From Leptospira andrefontaineae (lineage in GTDB: Bacteria; Spirochaetota; Leptospiria; Leptospirales; Leptospiraceae): a stretch of 64,000 nucleotides of DNA. The DNA is taken from NCBI RefSeq assembly GCF_004770105.1, contig NZ_RQEY01000012.1:353391-417390 (forward strand), written 5' to 3'. Both the position numbers and the translations under genes were made by a program. Below are positions 33,976 to 43,339 of the stretch, piece after piece. The notes beneath the pieces are model-generated. The model saw only the letters and a list, made by a program, of their open reading frames with translations. It did not search any database and was not told where the DNA came from. Positions within the stretch are counted from its first letter, which is position 1; each line of letters begins with the position of its first letter.

Positions 33976-35068
33976 ACAGATCTCCTTTATAATTTCGGAA
34001 TACATAAGAAGAAGTTTTGGTTTCTTCCAGATAGTTTGCTGGTAGAGGTACTTTTCCTCCTCCACCCGTTAGATCCACTACGTAAAGAGGCACACTTAGG
34101 CCGCTGATACTTCCTCGGATCTGTTTCATGAGTTCCACACCTTCTTCTATAGGAACCCTAAAATGAGAAGACCCGAATACCTCGTCGCATTGGTGTAGAT
34201 AATAGGGTTTGATGCCGATTTTGGTGAGCCCGTAGAATAAATCCGTCAAAGCTCCTACAGAATTATTGATCCCCTTCAAAAGTACAGCCTGATTCAAAAC
34301 AGTTACTGCACCTTCTTTTACTAACATCCCGATCCTTTCTTTTACCAGTTCGGTAAGCTCTTTAGAATGGTTGAAATGTGTGACCAGATAGATCGGAAAA
34401 TGTTTTTTAAGCACCTGGCAAAGTTCAGGTGTAATCCTCATAGGAAGCGTAACTGGGTACCTGGTATGAATTCGAACCTGATTGATATGAGGAATAGATT
34501 TTAATTCGCCTAGAAGATAATCCAGTTTGGAATCCGACAGATTTAAAGGATCTCCTCCTGATAAGATGACTTCTTTGATCTCGGTATGTTCCCTAAAATA
34601 ATGGATTGCGTCTTTCCAATCTTCCGCACCAGGAGTTCCTGCAGATTGAGACACTTTTCTTTTTCTAGTACAAAATCTACAATAGACTGCACATACATGA
34701 GATAGATACCAAAGTGCCCTGTCTGGATAACGATGTGTTACTCCTTTGACTGGCATATATGATTCTTCTGCCAATGGATCTCTTCTGTCCCAGGCTCTTG
34801 TATGTAGTTCTTCTTTTCTGGGTAAAACTTGTAATCGTATAGGGCAGTTTGGATCTTCCGGATCCGCTAGGTTTAAATAATAAGGAGTAGCGGAGAAGCT
34901 GAACACTTCCGAGCAAGCGAGTAATGCTTCTTTTTCTTCGGAACTGATCCGGATAGTTTTTTCCAATTCGGATCCATCTTTGATCCGATTTTGGATCTGC
35001 CATTTCCAATCCAACCATTCCGATTCGGAAACTTTCTTTTGTTTTGGATGTGATGAAACGAGTTCCAA
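33959..35068 (-). CDS. KamA-family radical SAM aminomutase (EpmB-like)
   Basis: 369 aa. Radical-SAM cysteines in CAVYCRFC (CxxxCxxC, about residue 128), LSGGDPL as the glycine-rich SAM motif, and the PLP lysine in TGGGGKVPLP. Such enzymes make beta-lysine; the EpmB type (about 340 aa) supplies (R)-beta-lysine to EpmA for EF-P, the KAM type (about 415 aa) degrades lysine. Length and the presence of EpmA and EF-P nearby favour EpmB, but a catabolic lysine 2,3-aminomutase cannot be excluded. Minus strand, last start 35068. Confidence 0.85.
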   Translation of the reverse strand: MELVSSHPKQKKVSESEWLDWKWQIQNRIKDGSELEKTIRISSEEKEALLACSEVFSFSATPYYLNLADPEDPNCPIRLQVLPRKEELHTRAWDRRDPLAEESYMPVKGVTHRYPDRALWYLSHVCAVYCRFCTRKRKVSQSAGTPGAEDWKDAIHYFREHTEIKEVILSGGDPLNLSDSKLDYLLGELKSIPHINQVRIHTRYPVTLPMRITPELCQVLKKHFPIYLVTHFNHSKELTELVKERIGMLVKEGAVTVLNQAVLLKGINNSVGALTDLFYGLTKIGIKPYYLHQCDEVFGSSHFRVPIEEGVELMKQIRGSISGLSVPLYVVDLTGGGGKVPLPANYLEETKTSSYVFRNYKGDLYEIGF

Positions 35069-35229
35069 GAAGTCCTCTTACTGATGGATTCTCATGCCTG
35101 CAATTCCAGTCAACTGAGTATCCGTATAAAAAAGAAGGAAACCAAACATAGGTTTCCATTCGAGTCGTTTATTTATATAACCTCGAGGAGTATGCCCATC
35201 AGTTTTAAAGTTGGAGACTTAGGAGAAGG

Positions 35230-35370
35230 ATGAGCAAGATTTCCCGTTTTCTGTTTTTGCCGAAGCGGAACTTTGCCCGAAACCGCATTCATGCTTTTTA
35301 CGGGGAAAAAGTCCTCCCGAGGACTTACAGAATGAAAACCGGTCAGACCGGAGGGGGAAGGAAAAGATAA
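35230..35370 (+). CDS. Possible 46-aa basic protein
   Basis: An open frame with ATG preceded by AGGAG (35221-35225). The product is strongly basic (FLFLPKRNFARNR, TGGGRKR at the end) and without a membrane segment. Its 3' end overlaps the 3' end of the minus-strand gene at 35343 by 28 bases. The ribosome site and composition support it; there is no homology evidence. Confidence 0.33.
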   Translation: MSKISRFLFLPKRNFARNRIHAFYGEKVLPRTYRMKTGQTGGGRKR

Positions 35371-35663
35371 CGATATGCTAGGGTGTGAAAGTGAAAATTG
35401 CGAGCTGAATCGTTTGAAAGAAGACTGCTATTTAAATCGGAAGCTGCTTGGGAGAATTTAGTAAATAAACCAACAACTGCGTCGTCTGCGCTTGCGGAGA
35501 ACAAGGACGGAAGACCTTGGTCATCGCCATCTCTAAAGGATTGTGTTCTTGATTTTTTTTGTAAGGAATAACTTTTAGCGGAACTATAATCTCTGGCCAC
35601 GACCTCACTAAAGAGGGCGAGCACCATGAATAAGATCAGAGGTAAAAGCCAAAGCCGCTTCAT
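35343..35663 (-). CDS. Small exported hypothetical protein
   Basis: 106 aa with a clear signal peptide (LWLLPLILFMVLALFSEVVA) and a polar, Ser-rich mature part with no recognisable motif. Separated by 65 bp from the phosphate-binding lipoprotein upstream. No Cys, so not a lipoprotein. Confidence 0.55.
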   Translation of the reverse strand: MKRLWLLPLILFMVLALFSEVVARDYSSAKSYSLQKKSRTQSFRDGDDQGLPSLFSASADDAVVGLFTKFSQAASDLNSSLLSNDSARNFHFHTLAYRYLFLPPPV

Positions 35664-35728
35664 ATCTATCTAAACTTAGACGGAACAAAACGGCTTTCGC
35701 AACCTTTTTTCGGAGAGAAAATCGGAAT

Positions 35729-36637
35729 TTATGGTTTGGTCGCTTCTACTTCTACAGTACTTAAAGTACTTCTTAAATAACCGCTTTTCAGGACCATAGT
35801 TTGTCCTTCTTCCGAAGTGATATAAGTAATGAACTCATCAATTTTTTTACCCCTATCGGAAAGATAAAATAGGTACAATCCTCTAGAGAGTTTATATTTT
35901 CTTTCAGAAACATTTTGGATGTTCGGCTCCACAAAAGGATCCTTTCCAGTTTTGGAATAAGGAACTGCTTTCACTTTTCCTTTGTTCTGGATTTGTGCAC
36001 TTCCCATTCCCATAAAGCCAACGGATGCGGTATCCTTCTCGATCAGATCTGCCATCTCATCGTTATCCGCAACTACCTTGGAATCATTAGTGAACTCTTT
36101 CTTTTTAGAAGTTTGGTATTCTTTTTCTCCCAAGTCTCTTTGTCTTAAGATATGAGTTTCGAAATAAGCGGCAGTTCCACTCTTATCATTTCTAAGGATC
36201 ACATGTATCGGCCCAGGCTTTCCTCCTACTTGGGACCAATCTTTTATCTCTCCGGAGAATATTTTGGAGATCTGTTCTAAGGTAAGTTTAGAAACTGAGT
36301 TTGCTGGATTCACTACTACAGCGATCCCATCATAACCGATCAGCACATTCTCGAATCTTCCCTTTCTTTCGAACTGGGTTTGTTCTTCCGGAGTTAATGG
36401 TCTGGAAGAAGCAGCTATATCCGTCTTTGCATCGAATAATTTTTCGATCCCTTCAAAGGAACCTCCTCCTTGGACGGTCACTTCTACGTTCGGATTCTTC
36501 TTAGCGTATCCAGCCGCTACCACATTCAGTAACGTATGCATGGTTTCGGAGCCTGTGATCAGTAAGGGTTCTTTTTTACAATTGGCAACCGTTAGCACGG
36601 TAAACAGAAGGAGTAAGAGCGTTAATTTTTGTTTCAT
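35729..36637 (-). CDS. PstS-like phosphate-binding lipoprotein
   Basis: About 302 aa from the ATG at 36637 (MKQKLTLLLL), which gives a proper signal and lipobox (VANC). The PBP-like fold shows GSETMHTLLNVVAAGY, VQGGGSFEGIEKLF, DIAASSRPLT and RNDKSGTAAYFETHI, the phosphate-contact blocks of the PstS/SphX group. No pst transporter genes adjoin it; in other genomes orphan PstS-like lipoproteins act as sensors or alternative binders. It is divergent from EF-P. Confidence 0.82.
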   Translation of the reverse strand: MKQKLTLLLLLFTVLTVANCKKEPLLITGSETMHTLLNVVAAGYAKKNPNVEVTVQGGGSFEGIEKLFDAKTDIAASSRPLTPEEQTQFERKGRFENVLIGYDGIAVVVNPANSVSKLTLEQISKIFSGEIKDWSQVGGKPGPIHVILRNDKSGTAAYFETHILRQRDLGEKEYQTSKKKEFTNDSKVVADNDEMADLIEKDTASVGFMGMGSAQIQNKGKVKAVPYSKTGKDPFVEPNIQNVSERKYKLSRGLYLFYLSDRGKKIDEFITYITSEEGQTMVLKSGYLRSTLSTVEVEATKP

Positions 36638-36816
36638 CGAGTCTTTGGTTCTCCGGAAATCTTTTCCCAAAGGGGATTCTCCTCTTATAAGGGTAAAAGT
36701 CGAACGGATTTTGGCCCTGAAATATTACAATTAACGATAGAGCCTGAGTACATCGCTTGACACCCGGCCTTCCTGAAAGGATATAGAAGTAGCGTAATCT
36801 TTATTTTAGGTCGTTT

Positions 36817-37383
36817 ATGAACTTAGGCATCACTGAAGTTAGAAAAGGAATGGTTCTCAAGGTAGAAGGAGAACTGTATTCCGTTGTAAAAAGCGAATTC
36901 GTGAATCCGGGAAAAGGTTCTGCCTTTATCCGTACAAAATTAAAGAACTTGGTCCGCAGTAGTTCCATCGAAAGGACCTTCAAGGCTGCGGAAAAATTAG
37001 AATCCGTAGAATTGGAAAAGAGACAGATGACCATCTGTTACTCCGAGGGTGATGATATCATCTTCATGGACACAAATGATTTCGAACAACTTCCTGTTTC
37101 TAAAGAATACTTAGAGGACATCCTTCCATTCTTAAAAGAAGAAACTGCTATGGAAGTTTCTTTCTACGAAGGTAAACCAATCGGAGTGACTCCTCCAAAC
37201 TTTGCAATCCTGCAAGTAACTTATGCAGAAGAAGGCCTAAAAGGTGATACCTCTGGAACCGCTCTTAAAAGAGTAACTGTAGAGACAGGCGGAGAGATTA
37301 ACGTACCTATTTTTATCAAACAAGGGGATTCTATCCGGATCGACTTGAGAGATCTTACCTACGTAGAGAGGGTCAATAAATAA
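36817..37383 (+). CDS. efp: Translation elongation factor P
   Basis: 188 aa, three OB/KOW-like domains. The modified lysine is at the tip of the first domain in VNPGKGSAFIRTKLKNL (Lys34-equivalent), the PGKG form that EpmA lysylates. Domain 3 ends TYVERVNK. It rescues ribosomes at polyproline runs. Modification enzymes EpmA (start of window) and the EpmB-like aminomutase (33959) are both in this window, so the bacterial beta-lysylation route is likely. Confidence 0.95.
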   Translation: MNLGITEVRKGMVLKVEGELYSVVKSEFVNPGKGSAFIRTKLKNLVRSSSIERTFKAAEKLESVELEKRQMTICYSEGDDIIFMDTNDFEQLPVSKEYLEDILPFLKEETAMEVSFYEGKPIGVTPPNFAILQVTYAEEGLKGDTSGTALKRVTVETGGEINVPIFIKQGDSIRIDLRDLTYVERVNK

Positions 37384-37394
37384 GGTTTTATAAA

Positions 37395-37420
37395 GCGGTC
37401 TCACAAATATAAGGGACCGC
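37395..37420 (+). other. Hairpin between efp and mtnD
   Basis: GCGGTC and GACCGC pair around a 14-nt loop just after the efp stop. There is no T run, so it is a weak terminator or an mRNA-end element. No riboswitch pattern was recognised in the 96-bp gap. The mtnD ribosome site AAAGGAGGA lies at its end. Confidence 0.35.
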
Positions 37421-37479
37421 AACTGCCGCTTGAGGGTGCGGAGCTAAAAAAAGGGACACCACCTAAAGGAGGAGCGCGA

Positions 37480-38013
37480 ATGGCGACTATTATCCAAAAA
37501 CCGGGACTACCGGAAATCAAAGACAACACTGAAGTTAAATCTTTTCTAAATAAAAGAGGGATCGAGTACGATCATTGGCCGGTTCCTAGTGCCTCTCATT
37601 CTCTTACAGATAAATTAACTCTTGTAGACGATGAGAAAGAAGCTCTTCTCAAAAATTTGGACAATCGTTTCGAGACCTTAAAAGAAAAAGAAGGTTATCA
37701 ATCTAGAGACTTGATCGTTCTTCACCCACAAGTTCCTGGTTTGAACGAGATGTTAGCCAAATTTGATAAAGTGCATTATCATACCGACGACGAAGTTCGT
37801 TATATAGTAGACGGTTCCGGGATTTTCGGATTTGCACTCGCGGGTGAAAAGTTTTTAGTAAGAGTGGAAAAGGACGACTTCATCTCTGTTCCTAAAAATA
37901 CAAATCACTGGTTCACTCTAGACGAGAACAAAAGGATCAAAGCAGTCCGTTATTTCCAAGACATGAGCGGCTGGGTTCCTAATTACGTAGAAGAAACTAC
38001 GGCTCTAGTTTAA
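37480..38013 (+). CDS. mtnD: Acireductone dioxygenase
   Basis: 177 aa cupin. Metal ligands in [14 protein letters not shown] (two His, one Glu) and the third His in KNTNHWFTL are all present. It oxidises acireductone to the keto acid precursor of methionine in the salvage of methylthioadenosine, the by-product of spermidine synthesis by the SpeE of this window. It is preceded by AAAGGAGGA and followed 3 bp later by mtnB. Confidence 0.93.
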   Translation: MATIIQKPGLPEIKDNTEVKSFLNKRGIEYDHWPVPSASHSLTDKLTLVDDEKEALLKNLDNRFETLKEKEGYQSRDLIVLHPQVPGLNEMLAKFDKVHYHTDDEVRYIVDGSGIFGFALAGEKFLVRVEKDDFISVPKNTNHWFTLDENKRIKAVRYFQDMSGWVPNYVEETTALV

Positions 38014-38016
38014 AGA

Positions 38017-38652
38017 ATGTCCCAAAAAAAGATCCTGACCCGCCTCGCGGAGTCGGGAGTACTATATCATTCTAAAGGATGGATGCCTGGAACTGCCGGT
38101 AATCTTTCCATCAAAGACGAAAAAGATCCTAATGTATTCTGGGTAAGCGGAAGCGGTTTGGATAAGAACAAACTGACTCGAAAAGATTTTCTTCCTGTAG
38201 AAATAGAATCCGGAAAAGTATTAGAAGGTTGGAAAGGTAGAGAAGGTCTTAAACCTTCCGCTGAAACTTCTATCCACAGAGCAGTTTATAAAGCATTTCC
38301 TGAAATGGGATGTTCTCTTCATGTTCACACTCCGGAGTCCAATCTGATCGAGATAGGAGTTTCTAAAGAGAATCCTATCGAGGATCTTCCACTTCTTCCT
38401 TTAGAAATCATAAAAGCATTCGGTATCTGGGATGAGAATCCTAATGTTTCTGTTCCTGTTCTATACAATTATCCGAAAGTGCAGGATATCTCGGATCATT
38501 TGGAACAACATCTCATCCAAGCAAAACCCAGAGTTCCATTTTGTGTTATAGAAAAGCATGGGATCACTGTTTGGGGAAAAGATCTGATCCAAGCAAATCG
38601 GCATCTGGAAGCTGCGGATTTTTTACTAAAAGTGCGGGCGATGTCCAAGTAA
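38017..38652 (+). CDS. mtnB: Methylthioribulose-1-phosphate dehydratase
   Basis: 211 aa, class II aldolase/adducin fold. Zinc-site motif in SLHVHTPES, active-site block PGTAGNLSI and the Glu/His pair near CVIEKHGITVWG agree with MtnB. It dehydrates MTRu-1-P in the methionine salvage pathway, two steps before mtnD. No mtnC-like gene follows; the enolase/phosphatase may be elsewhere in the genome. It is immediately followed by an SDR. Confidence 0.9.
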   Translation: MSQKKILTRLAESGVLYHSKGWMPGTAGNLSIKDEKDPNVFWVSGSGLDKNKLTRKDFLPVEIESGKVLEGWKGREGLKPSAETSIHRAVYKAFPEMGCSLHVHTPESNLIEIGVSKENPIEDLPLLPLEIIKAFGIWDENPNVSVPVLYNYPKVQDISDHLEQHLIQAKPRVPFCVIEKHGITVWGKDLIQANRHLEAADFLLKVRAMSK

Positions 38653-38656
38653 AAAC

Positions 38657-39340
38657 ATGGAACCCAAAAACATTCTGGTAGTCGGGGCCGGATCCGGGAT
38701 CGGCAGATCTTTATTAGAAAAGCTGAATGCAAATCCTGAATATTTTCCGATCGGGATCTCCAGGCGTGGAGTCCCTTTGGAGAAAAATTTAGAAAGAGGG
38801 TTAAATTATCTCTGTGATCTGGGAGATCAAGATCAGATCCTCAAATTTACATCCTCCCTTTTGCAATACTGGAAAGAGATCCATGCAATCTATTTCGCTT
38901 CCGGGGACGGTCTATTTTTAAAGATAGAAGATCTGGAATGGGAAGATCTGCAAAAACATCTTACCTTAAATTTAAGCGCTCCTATTTTACTCACTTCTAA
39001 ATTTCTACCTTCTATGAAAAAGGGATCCCTTCTATGTTATATTTCTTCAACAGCAGGAAAGCTTGGATTTCCGGAGTCCTCTCCTTATTGTGCTTCCAAA
39101 CATGGTTTGGCCGGTTTTGCAAAAGCAATCCGAGAAGAAGTAAAAGATCGTGGAATAAGAGTGACGACTGTGTATGCAGGAGCAATTGATACCCCGATCT
39201 GGGACGGCCGGGAAGGTTTTCAAAGAGAGGATATGATACCGGCGACGGATGCTGCGATCTTTTTAGAAAGTTTATACTCTCTTCCTGCAAGTTTTAATCA
39301 GGACGAGATCCTTTTTCTTCCGCCTAAAGGGATATTATAA
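38657..39340 (+). CDS. Short-chain dehydrogenase/reductase
   Basis: 227 aa, Rossmann fold. NAD(P) motif VVGAGSGIGRSLL; catalytic Ser-Tyr-Lys in ISSTAGKLGFPES and PYCASKHGL. The substrate is unknown. It is 4 bp from mtnB and the last plus-strand gene before the minus-strand kinase cluster, so it may share the operon without being part of the salvage pathway. Confidence 0.82.
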   Translation: MEPKNILVVGAGSGIGRSLLEKLNANPEYFPIGISRRGVPLEKNLERGLNYLCDLGDQDQILKFTSSLLQYWKEIHAIYFASGDGLFLKIEDLEWEDLQKHLTLNLSAPILLTSKFLPSMKKGSLLCYISSTAGKLGFPESSPYCASKHGLAGFAKAIREEVKDRGIRVTTVYAGAIDTPIWDGREGFQREDMIPATDAAIFLESLYSLPASFNQDEILFLPPKGIL

Positions 39341-39345
39341 AAGAA

Positions 39346-40347
39346 TTAAGCTGGTGTTTCTGCCCAACGTTCTCTGATCGCTAAAAGATCAGGCATCAGA
39401 TTTAAGAAGATCGGAACAAGTCCTGGATCAAAATGAGATCCGGCACCTTTTCTAATGTGATTGACTGCGTCTTCTATGCTCCATGCTTTTTTATAAGGTC
39501 TTTCCGTAGTGAGTGCGTCGAATACGTCTGCGATTGTTACTATTCTCGCTTCGAGAGGAATTGTATCCCCTTTGATCCCGTTCGGATAACCGCTCCCGTC
39601 CCATTTTTCATGGTGGTTTAAAGCAATACTTTTTGCCATTTGCAAGAGAGAAGAGTCATGGTCTCCAATGATCTCCGCACCTATAGTAGGGTGAGTTTTC
39701 ATGATATCCCATTCTTCCGGATCTAGTTTACCAGGTTTTAGTAATATACTATCTGGAATTCCTATTTTTCCTATATCGTGCATTGGAGAGGCATGTAATA
39801 TTTTTTCAGCAGTATCTTCTGAATGACCCAATGCTTTTGCAAGTGTTTGCGAATAATGGCTCATTCGGATCACATGGAGACCTGTTTCGTTATCCTTATA
39901 TTCCGCTGCCAGCCCCAATCTTTGGATGATCTGTAGCCTAGTTTCTTTTAACTCGTCATTTCTTACCAAAGAAAGATGTGTTTTCACCCTTGCTTTTACG
40001 ATTGCAGGACTTACAGGTTTTGTAATATAATCCACGGCCCCGGCTTCGAAACCGTCTGCCTCATCTTCTTCTTCCGCCATCGCGGTCACAAATATCACAG
40101 GTATTCTTGAAGTAGAGGGCTCGCTTCTGAGTTTTCTGCAGGTTTCGTGCCCGGTCATCCCGGGCATCATCACATCTAAAAGGATAAGGTTTGGTTTTTC
40201 GGAGATGGCAAGTTCGAAAGCCTTGATACCGTCTTTTGCAAAAAAAAGTCTATAATCTTCTTGTAATATTTGTTTTAGTACCTGCAAGTTTGCAGCTTCA
40301 TCGTCTACGACTAAAATTTTAGGTCTATCATCAAGTAGATGGCTCAT
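39346..40347 (-). CDS. Response regulator with HD-GYP phosphodiesterase domain
   Basis: 333 aa. REC domain (about 10-125) with Asp56-type phosphoacceptor in LLLDVMMPGMTG; HD-GYP output (about 145-330) with MHDIGKIGIPD and DGSGYPNGIKGD. It should hydrolyse cyclic di-GMP when phosphorylated. It lies one base from the MHYT kinase stop, so these two are a coupled system. Confidence 0.9.
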   Translation of the reverse strand: MSHLLDDRPKILVVDDEAANLQVLKQILQEDYRLFFAKDGIKAFELAISEKPNLILLDVMMPGMTGHETCRKLRSEPSTSRIPVIFVTAMAEEEDEADGFEAGAVDYITKPVSPAIVKARVKTHLSLVRNDELKETRLQIIQRLGLAAEYKDNETGLHVIRMSHYSQTLAKALGHSEDTAEKILHASPMHDIGKIGIPDSILLKPGKLDPEEWDIMKTHPTIGAEIIGDHDSSLLQMAKSIALNHHEKWDGSGYPNGIKGDTIPLEARIVTIADVFDALTTERPYKKAWSIEDAVNHIRKGAGSHFDPGLVPIFLNLMPDLLAIRERWAETPA

Positions 40348-40348
40348 T

Positions 40349-43333
40349 CTATTTTCCGAAATCCGTTTGTAATTCGAGTTGGGTAATGAATTTTTTGAGA
40401 AGAGTATATGCCTCTTCGAATTCGAATTGTTCTATTTTAGAACGAAAAGATTTAAAATCGGAATTTTCCACTTTTGTTCGGATCAGATCCGAAAATTCTT
40501 CTAAGTATTCTTCTTCTATCGAACCTCTTTGGAAAGAGTCTGATAGTTCTTTTGCTAGAATGGAAGCTTTTTCAGGATCCCATTCTACTTCTTTTCCGGA
40601 AAGTGTAATTTCCGGATCTGAGATCGTTTCAGAATAACCTAATACTCTTGCGATCTCTGCTATCATCTGATCCATCTCCACAGGTTTTGAGACAAATCCG
40701 TCCATGCCGGCTGCGGCAGCCGCATTTTTATCTTCTTCAAAAACACTTGCGGTCAATGCTAAAATAGGGGTCCTAGAAACATTTTCCTGGATCTCATGCA
40801 TTCGGATAACCCTGGTTGCTTGGCGACCGTCGAGCCCGGGCATCTGTACGTCCATTAGAACCAAATCGAAAGATCCGGTCGTGACTTTTTTTACCGCGTC
40901 TTCTCCGTTATACGACGATTCTACCTTGTGACCAAGGTTTTGGAGAAGAAGGCTTACTAGTTCCGTATTTTTTTCCACATCATCCACGACTAAGATTTTT
41001 AAAGCAGGAAGTTTGATCCCGGCTTGTATCTTATTTTCTTGTCTATGTTTTCCTTCTTCAAGAGGTAGAAGTACATGGAATGTACTTCCTTTTCCGAGAA
41101 TGCTTTCTGCCCAGATCTTTCCACCCATCAATTCTGTTAATTGTTTACAGATTGTGGTTCCTAGTCCTGTTCCACCAAAACGTCTTGTTGTAGAAATATC
41201 TGCCTGAGTGAATGGTTCGAAAATTTTATCTAGTCGATCTGCTTGGATCCCGATCCCAGTATCCTGGACCGCAAAATGAAGTTTTCCTTCTTCTCTGGTA
41301 ACCTTTAAACTGACTTTTCCGTTATCGGTGAATTTGACTGCGTTACCTATTAGGTTCATCAGGATCTGTCTGATCCTTAAAGAATCTCCTTTGTAAAATT
41401 CGGGAAGATCCGGACCTTGTATCACTTCGAATTCTAAATTTTTCTTTCTAGTACTGATGCCCAAAGTGGATTTTAATTCTGCGATCAATTTGAAAAGGGA
41501 GAAGTCCATTTCTTCCAATTCGACCGCTCCTTTTTCCAACTTTGCGGTGTTTAAAATATCATTCAAAAGTCTTAATAAAGATTTTGCGGAACTTTTAACA
41601 GTCTCCAAATGGGTTCTATGGTTTTTTTCTAATTCGTCTGAAAGAAGAACTTCGGTAAATCCTAAGATTGCATTCATTGGAGTTCGTATCTCATGGCTCA
41701 TATTCGCTAAGAAAGAAGTTTTAGTGATCGCTGCAAGCTCCGCTTTTTCTTTTTCTTTGCGTAATGCTTCTTCTATCCTTCTTCTTTCGGTGATATCTAA
41801 AATAACTCCGTCAATAAAGATCGGTTCCCCATTTCCTCCATAGGCTCCGCGACCATTTTCCCAAAGCCATTTGGTCTCACCATTTTGATGGATAATCCTA
41901 TATTCCAAAGTAAATGCTCTTTTTCCGGCGACTGCTGCATCTACTTCGAACTCTACTCTTTCCAGATCGTCTGGATGAATAATATCCTTGAAAGATCGTA
42001 TAGAGTTAGCGCTTACGAAATCTTGTACAGGATAACCTGTTATTAATTCGGAAGCATCACTCATAAATAACATCTTCCATTCATTATTTGGAAGGCATCT
42101 GTAAGTGATCCCAGGAATATTTTCGATCAAGGAACGCACTTGTTGTTCGCTTTGTTTTAAAGCGTTCTCTATCATTTTTCTTTCGCTAATATCAGTTACA
42201 AAGCTTACGAATAGATCTTCCCCGGCAAGTTTCCCGTGACCGATTGCAAGACGTACAGGGAAGTCAGAACCGTCCTTTCTGATACCTATAACTTCTCTAC
42301 TGCTTCCTATAATTTTAGCGAACCCTGCGCTCAACATTGTCCCGGAATTTTTATCTTTTACAGTGTAATAGGGATCGGGCATCAGCTCTCTTATATTCTT
42401 TCCGATCACTTCTTTGTTTAAATAACCGAAGATCAATTCTGCGGAACGGTTAAATTCTCTGATCCTACCTTGAGAGTCCATTGTGATCACACCATCCACT
42501 GCAGTGGTGATGATTGTCCTGAGTCTGGATTCACTAATCCTTAAATCATTTACTAGATCTCGGTATCTTAAGAACCAGTTGACTGCGAATGCAAACAGAG
42601 TGAATGCGATTGTGATCAAGGAAACGGCAAGGGCTAAGAATGTGGAATCTGCGGTTTGAGGAGTGGGGGTAGTCTCTTCTCCAATAAATCTTGCGGCTGC
42701 CATTCCTGTATAATGCATTCCGGAAATAGCAGATCCCATGGTGGCGGCAGAAATAAGAGAAGGCCAGAGGGTCCCTAATTTCAAATTTTCTAGACCGAAT
42801 CTAACCCAGAGAGATAGGATCGCAAGTACCACTGCAACTATGATGGATAATGCAAAGAACCAAGGATCATAACGTAAGTATGGACCGGTTTCCACCGCTC
42901 CCATTCCTGTATAATGCATGGCTCCTATCCCGGAACCTACAAGTACACCACCTAACACAAGTTCAGTGATTGAGATTTTAGGCCTGCTCACAAACGAAAG
43001 AGCGATTGTAGAAGCAAGAAGACTCGGAAAGATTGATAAGATTGTCAGGCTTTTATCGTATTGGACAGTCGTGCATAACTCGAAAGAAAGCATTCCGATA
43101 AAATGCATTGACCAAACACCACAGCCCAATGCCAGGCTTGCTGCAGCAGGAATTAAATATTTTGTAATTGGTGGAGAAGATTCCGGAACCTTCTGCCCTA
43201 CGATTTGAAGAGCGATATAAGAAGCGAATATCGCCATCAGAACGGAAAGAACAACTAACCAAGGATTGTACGTGGCCGTAAGAAGTTTAACGGATGAATT
43301 ATAAATGAAAAAATTATCTAAAAATACGATCAC
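40349..43333 (-). CDS. MHYT-domain hybrid sensor histidine kinase
   Basis: 994 aa. The N-terminal 7TM MHYT domain (about 20-260) has the motif set MHFIGM, MHYTGM, MHYTGM, thought to bind a metal and sense O2, CO or NO. Then PAS (about 265-385), PAS (about 395-515), HisKA (His in SHEIRTPMN, about 545), HATPase (GGTGLGTTICKQ), and a REC domain with its Asp in LMDVQMPGLDG (about 826). A further C-terminal helical stretch may be an Hpt-like part. It starts with GTG 6 bp after the next kinase gene and is coupled to the HD-GYP regulator. Confidence 0.88.
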   Translation of the reverse strand: MIVFLDNFFIYNSSVKLLTATYNPWLVVLSVLMAIFASYIALQIVGQKVPESSPPITKYLIPAAASLALGCGVWSMHFIGMLSFELCTTVQYDKSLTILSIFPSLLASTIALSFVSRPKISITELVLGGVLVGSGIGAMHYTGMGAVETGPYLRYDPWFFALSIIVAVVLAILSLWVRFGLENLKLGTLWPSLISAATMGSAISGMHYTGMAAARFIGEETTPTPQTADSTFLALAVSLITIAFTLFAFAVNWFLRYRDLVNDLRISESRLRTIITTAVDGVITMDSQGRIREFNRSAELIFGYLNKEVIGKNIRELMPDPYYTVKDKNSGTMLSAGFAKIIGSSREVIGIRKDGSDFPVRLAIGHGKLAGEDLFVSFVTDISERKMIENALKQSEQQVRSLIENIPGITYRCLPNNEWKMLFMSDASELITGYPVQDFVSANSIRSFKDIIHPDDLERVEFEVDAAVAGKRAFTLEYRIIHQNGETKWLWENGRGAYGGNGEPIFIDGVILDITERRRIEEALRKEKEKAELAAITKTSFLANMSHEIRTPMNAILGFTEVLLSDELEKNHRTHLETVKSSAKSLLRLLNDILNTAKLEKGAVELEEMDFSLFKLIAELKSTLGISTRKKNLEFEVIQGPDLPEFYKGDSLRIRQILMNLIGNAVKFTDNGKVSLKVTREEGKLHFAVQDTGIGIQADRLDKIFEPFTQADISTTRRFGGTGLGTTICKQLTELMGGKIWAESILGKGSTFHVLLPLEEGKHRQENKIQAGIKLPALKILVVDDVEKNTELVSLLLQNLGHKVESSYNGEDAVKKVTTGSFDLVLMDVQMPGLDGRQATRVIRMHEIQENVSRTPILALTASVFEEDKNAAAAAGMDGFVSKPVEMDQMIAEIARVLGYSETISDPEITLSGKEVEWDPEKASILAKELSDSFQRGSIEEEYLEEFSDLIRTKVENSDFKSFRSKIEQFEFEEAYTLLKKFITQLELQTDFGK

Positions 43334-43339
43334 AAAAAA

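Noticed and set aside
33976..34065. N-terminal extension of the lipoprotein
   Set aside because: It would bury the signal peptide and overlaps the aminomutase; the ATG at 33975 has AAGGAG and a clean lipobox.
34677..35159. Minus-strand 160-codon frame overlapping the aminomutase
   Set aside because: Frame-shifted shadow; the aminomutase frame carries all the catalytic motifs.
36638..36670. N-terminal extension of the phosphate-binding lipoprotein
   Set aside because: It places charged residues before the signal peptide; MKQKLT at 36637 is the normal start.
37384..37479. SAM or related riboswitch before mtnD
   Set aside because: Only one simple hairpin is visible; no conserved riboswitch core could be matched.
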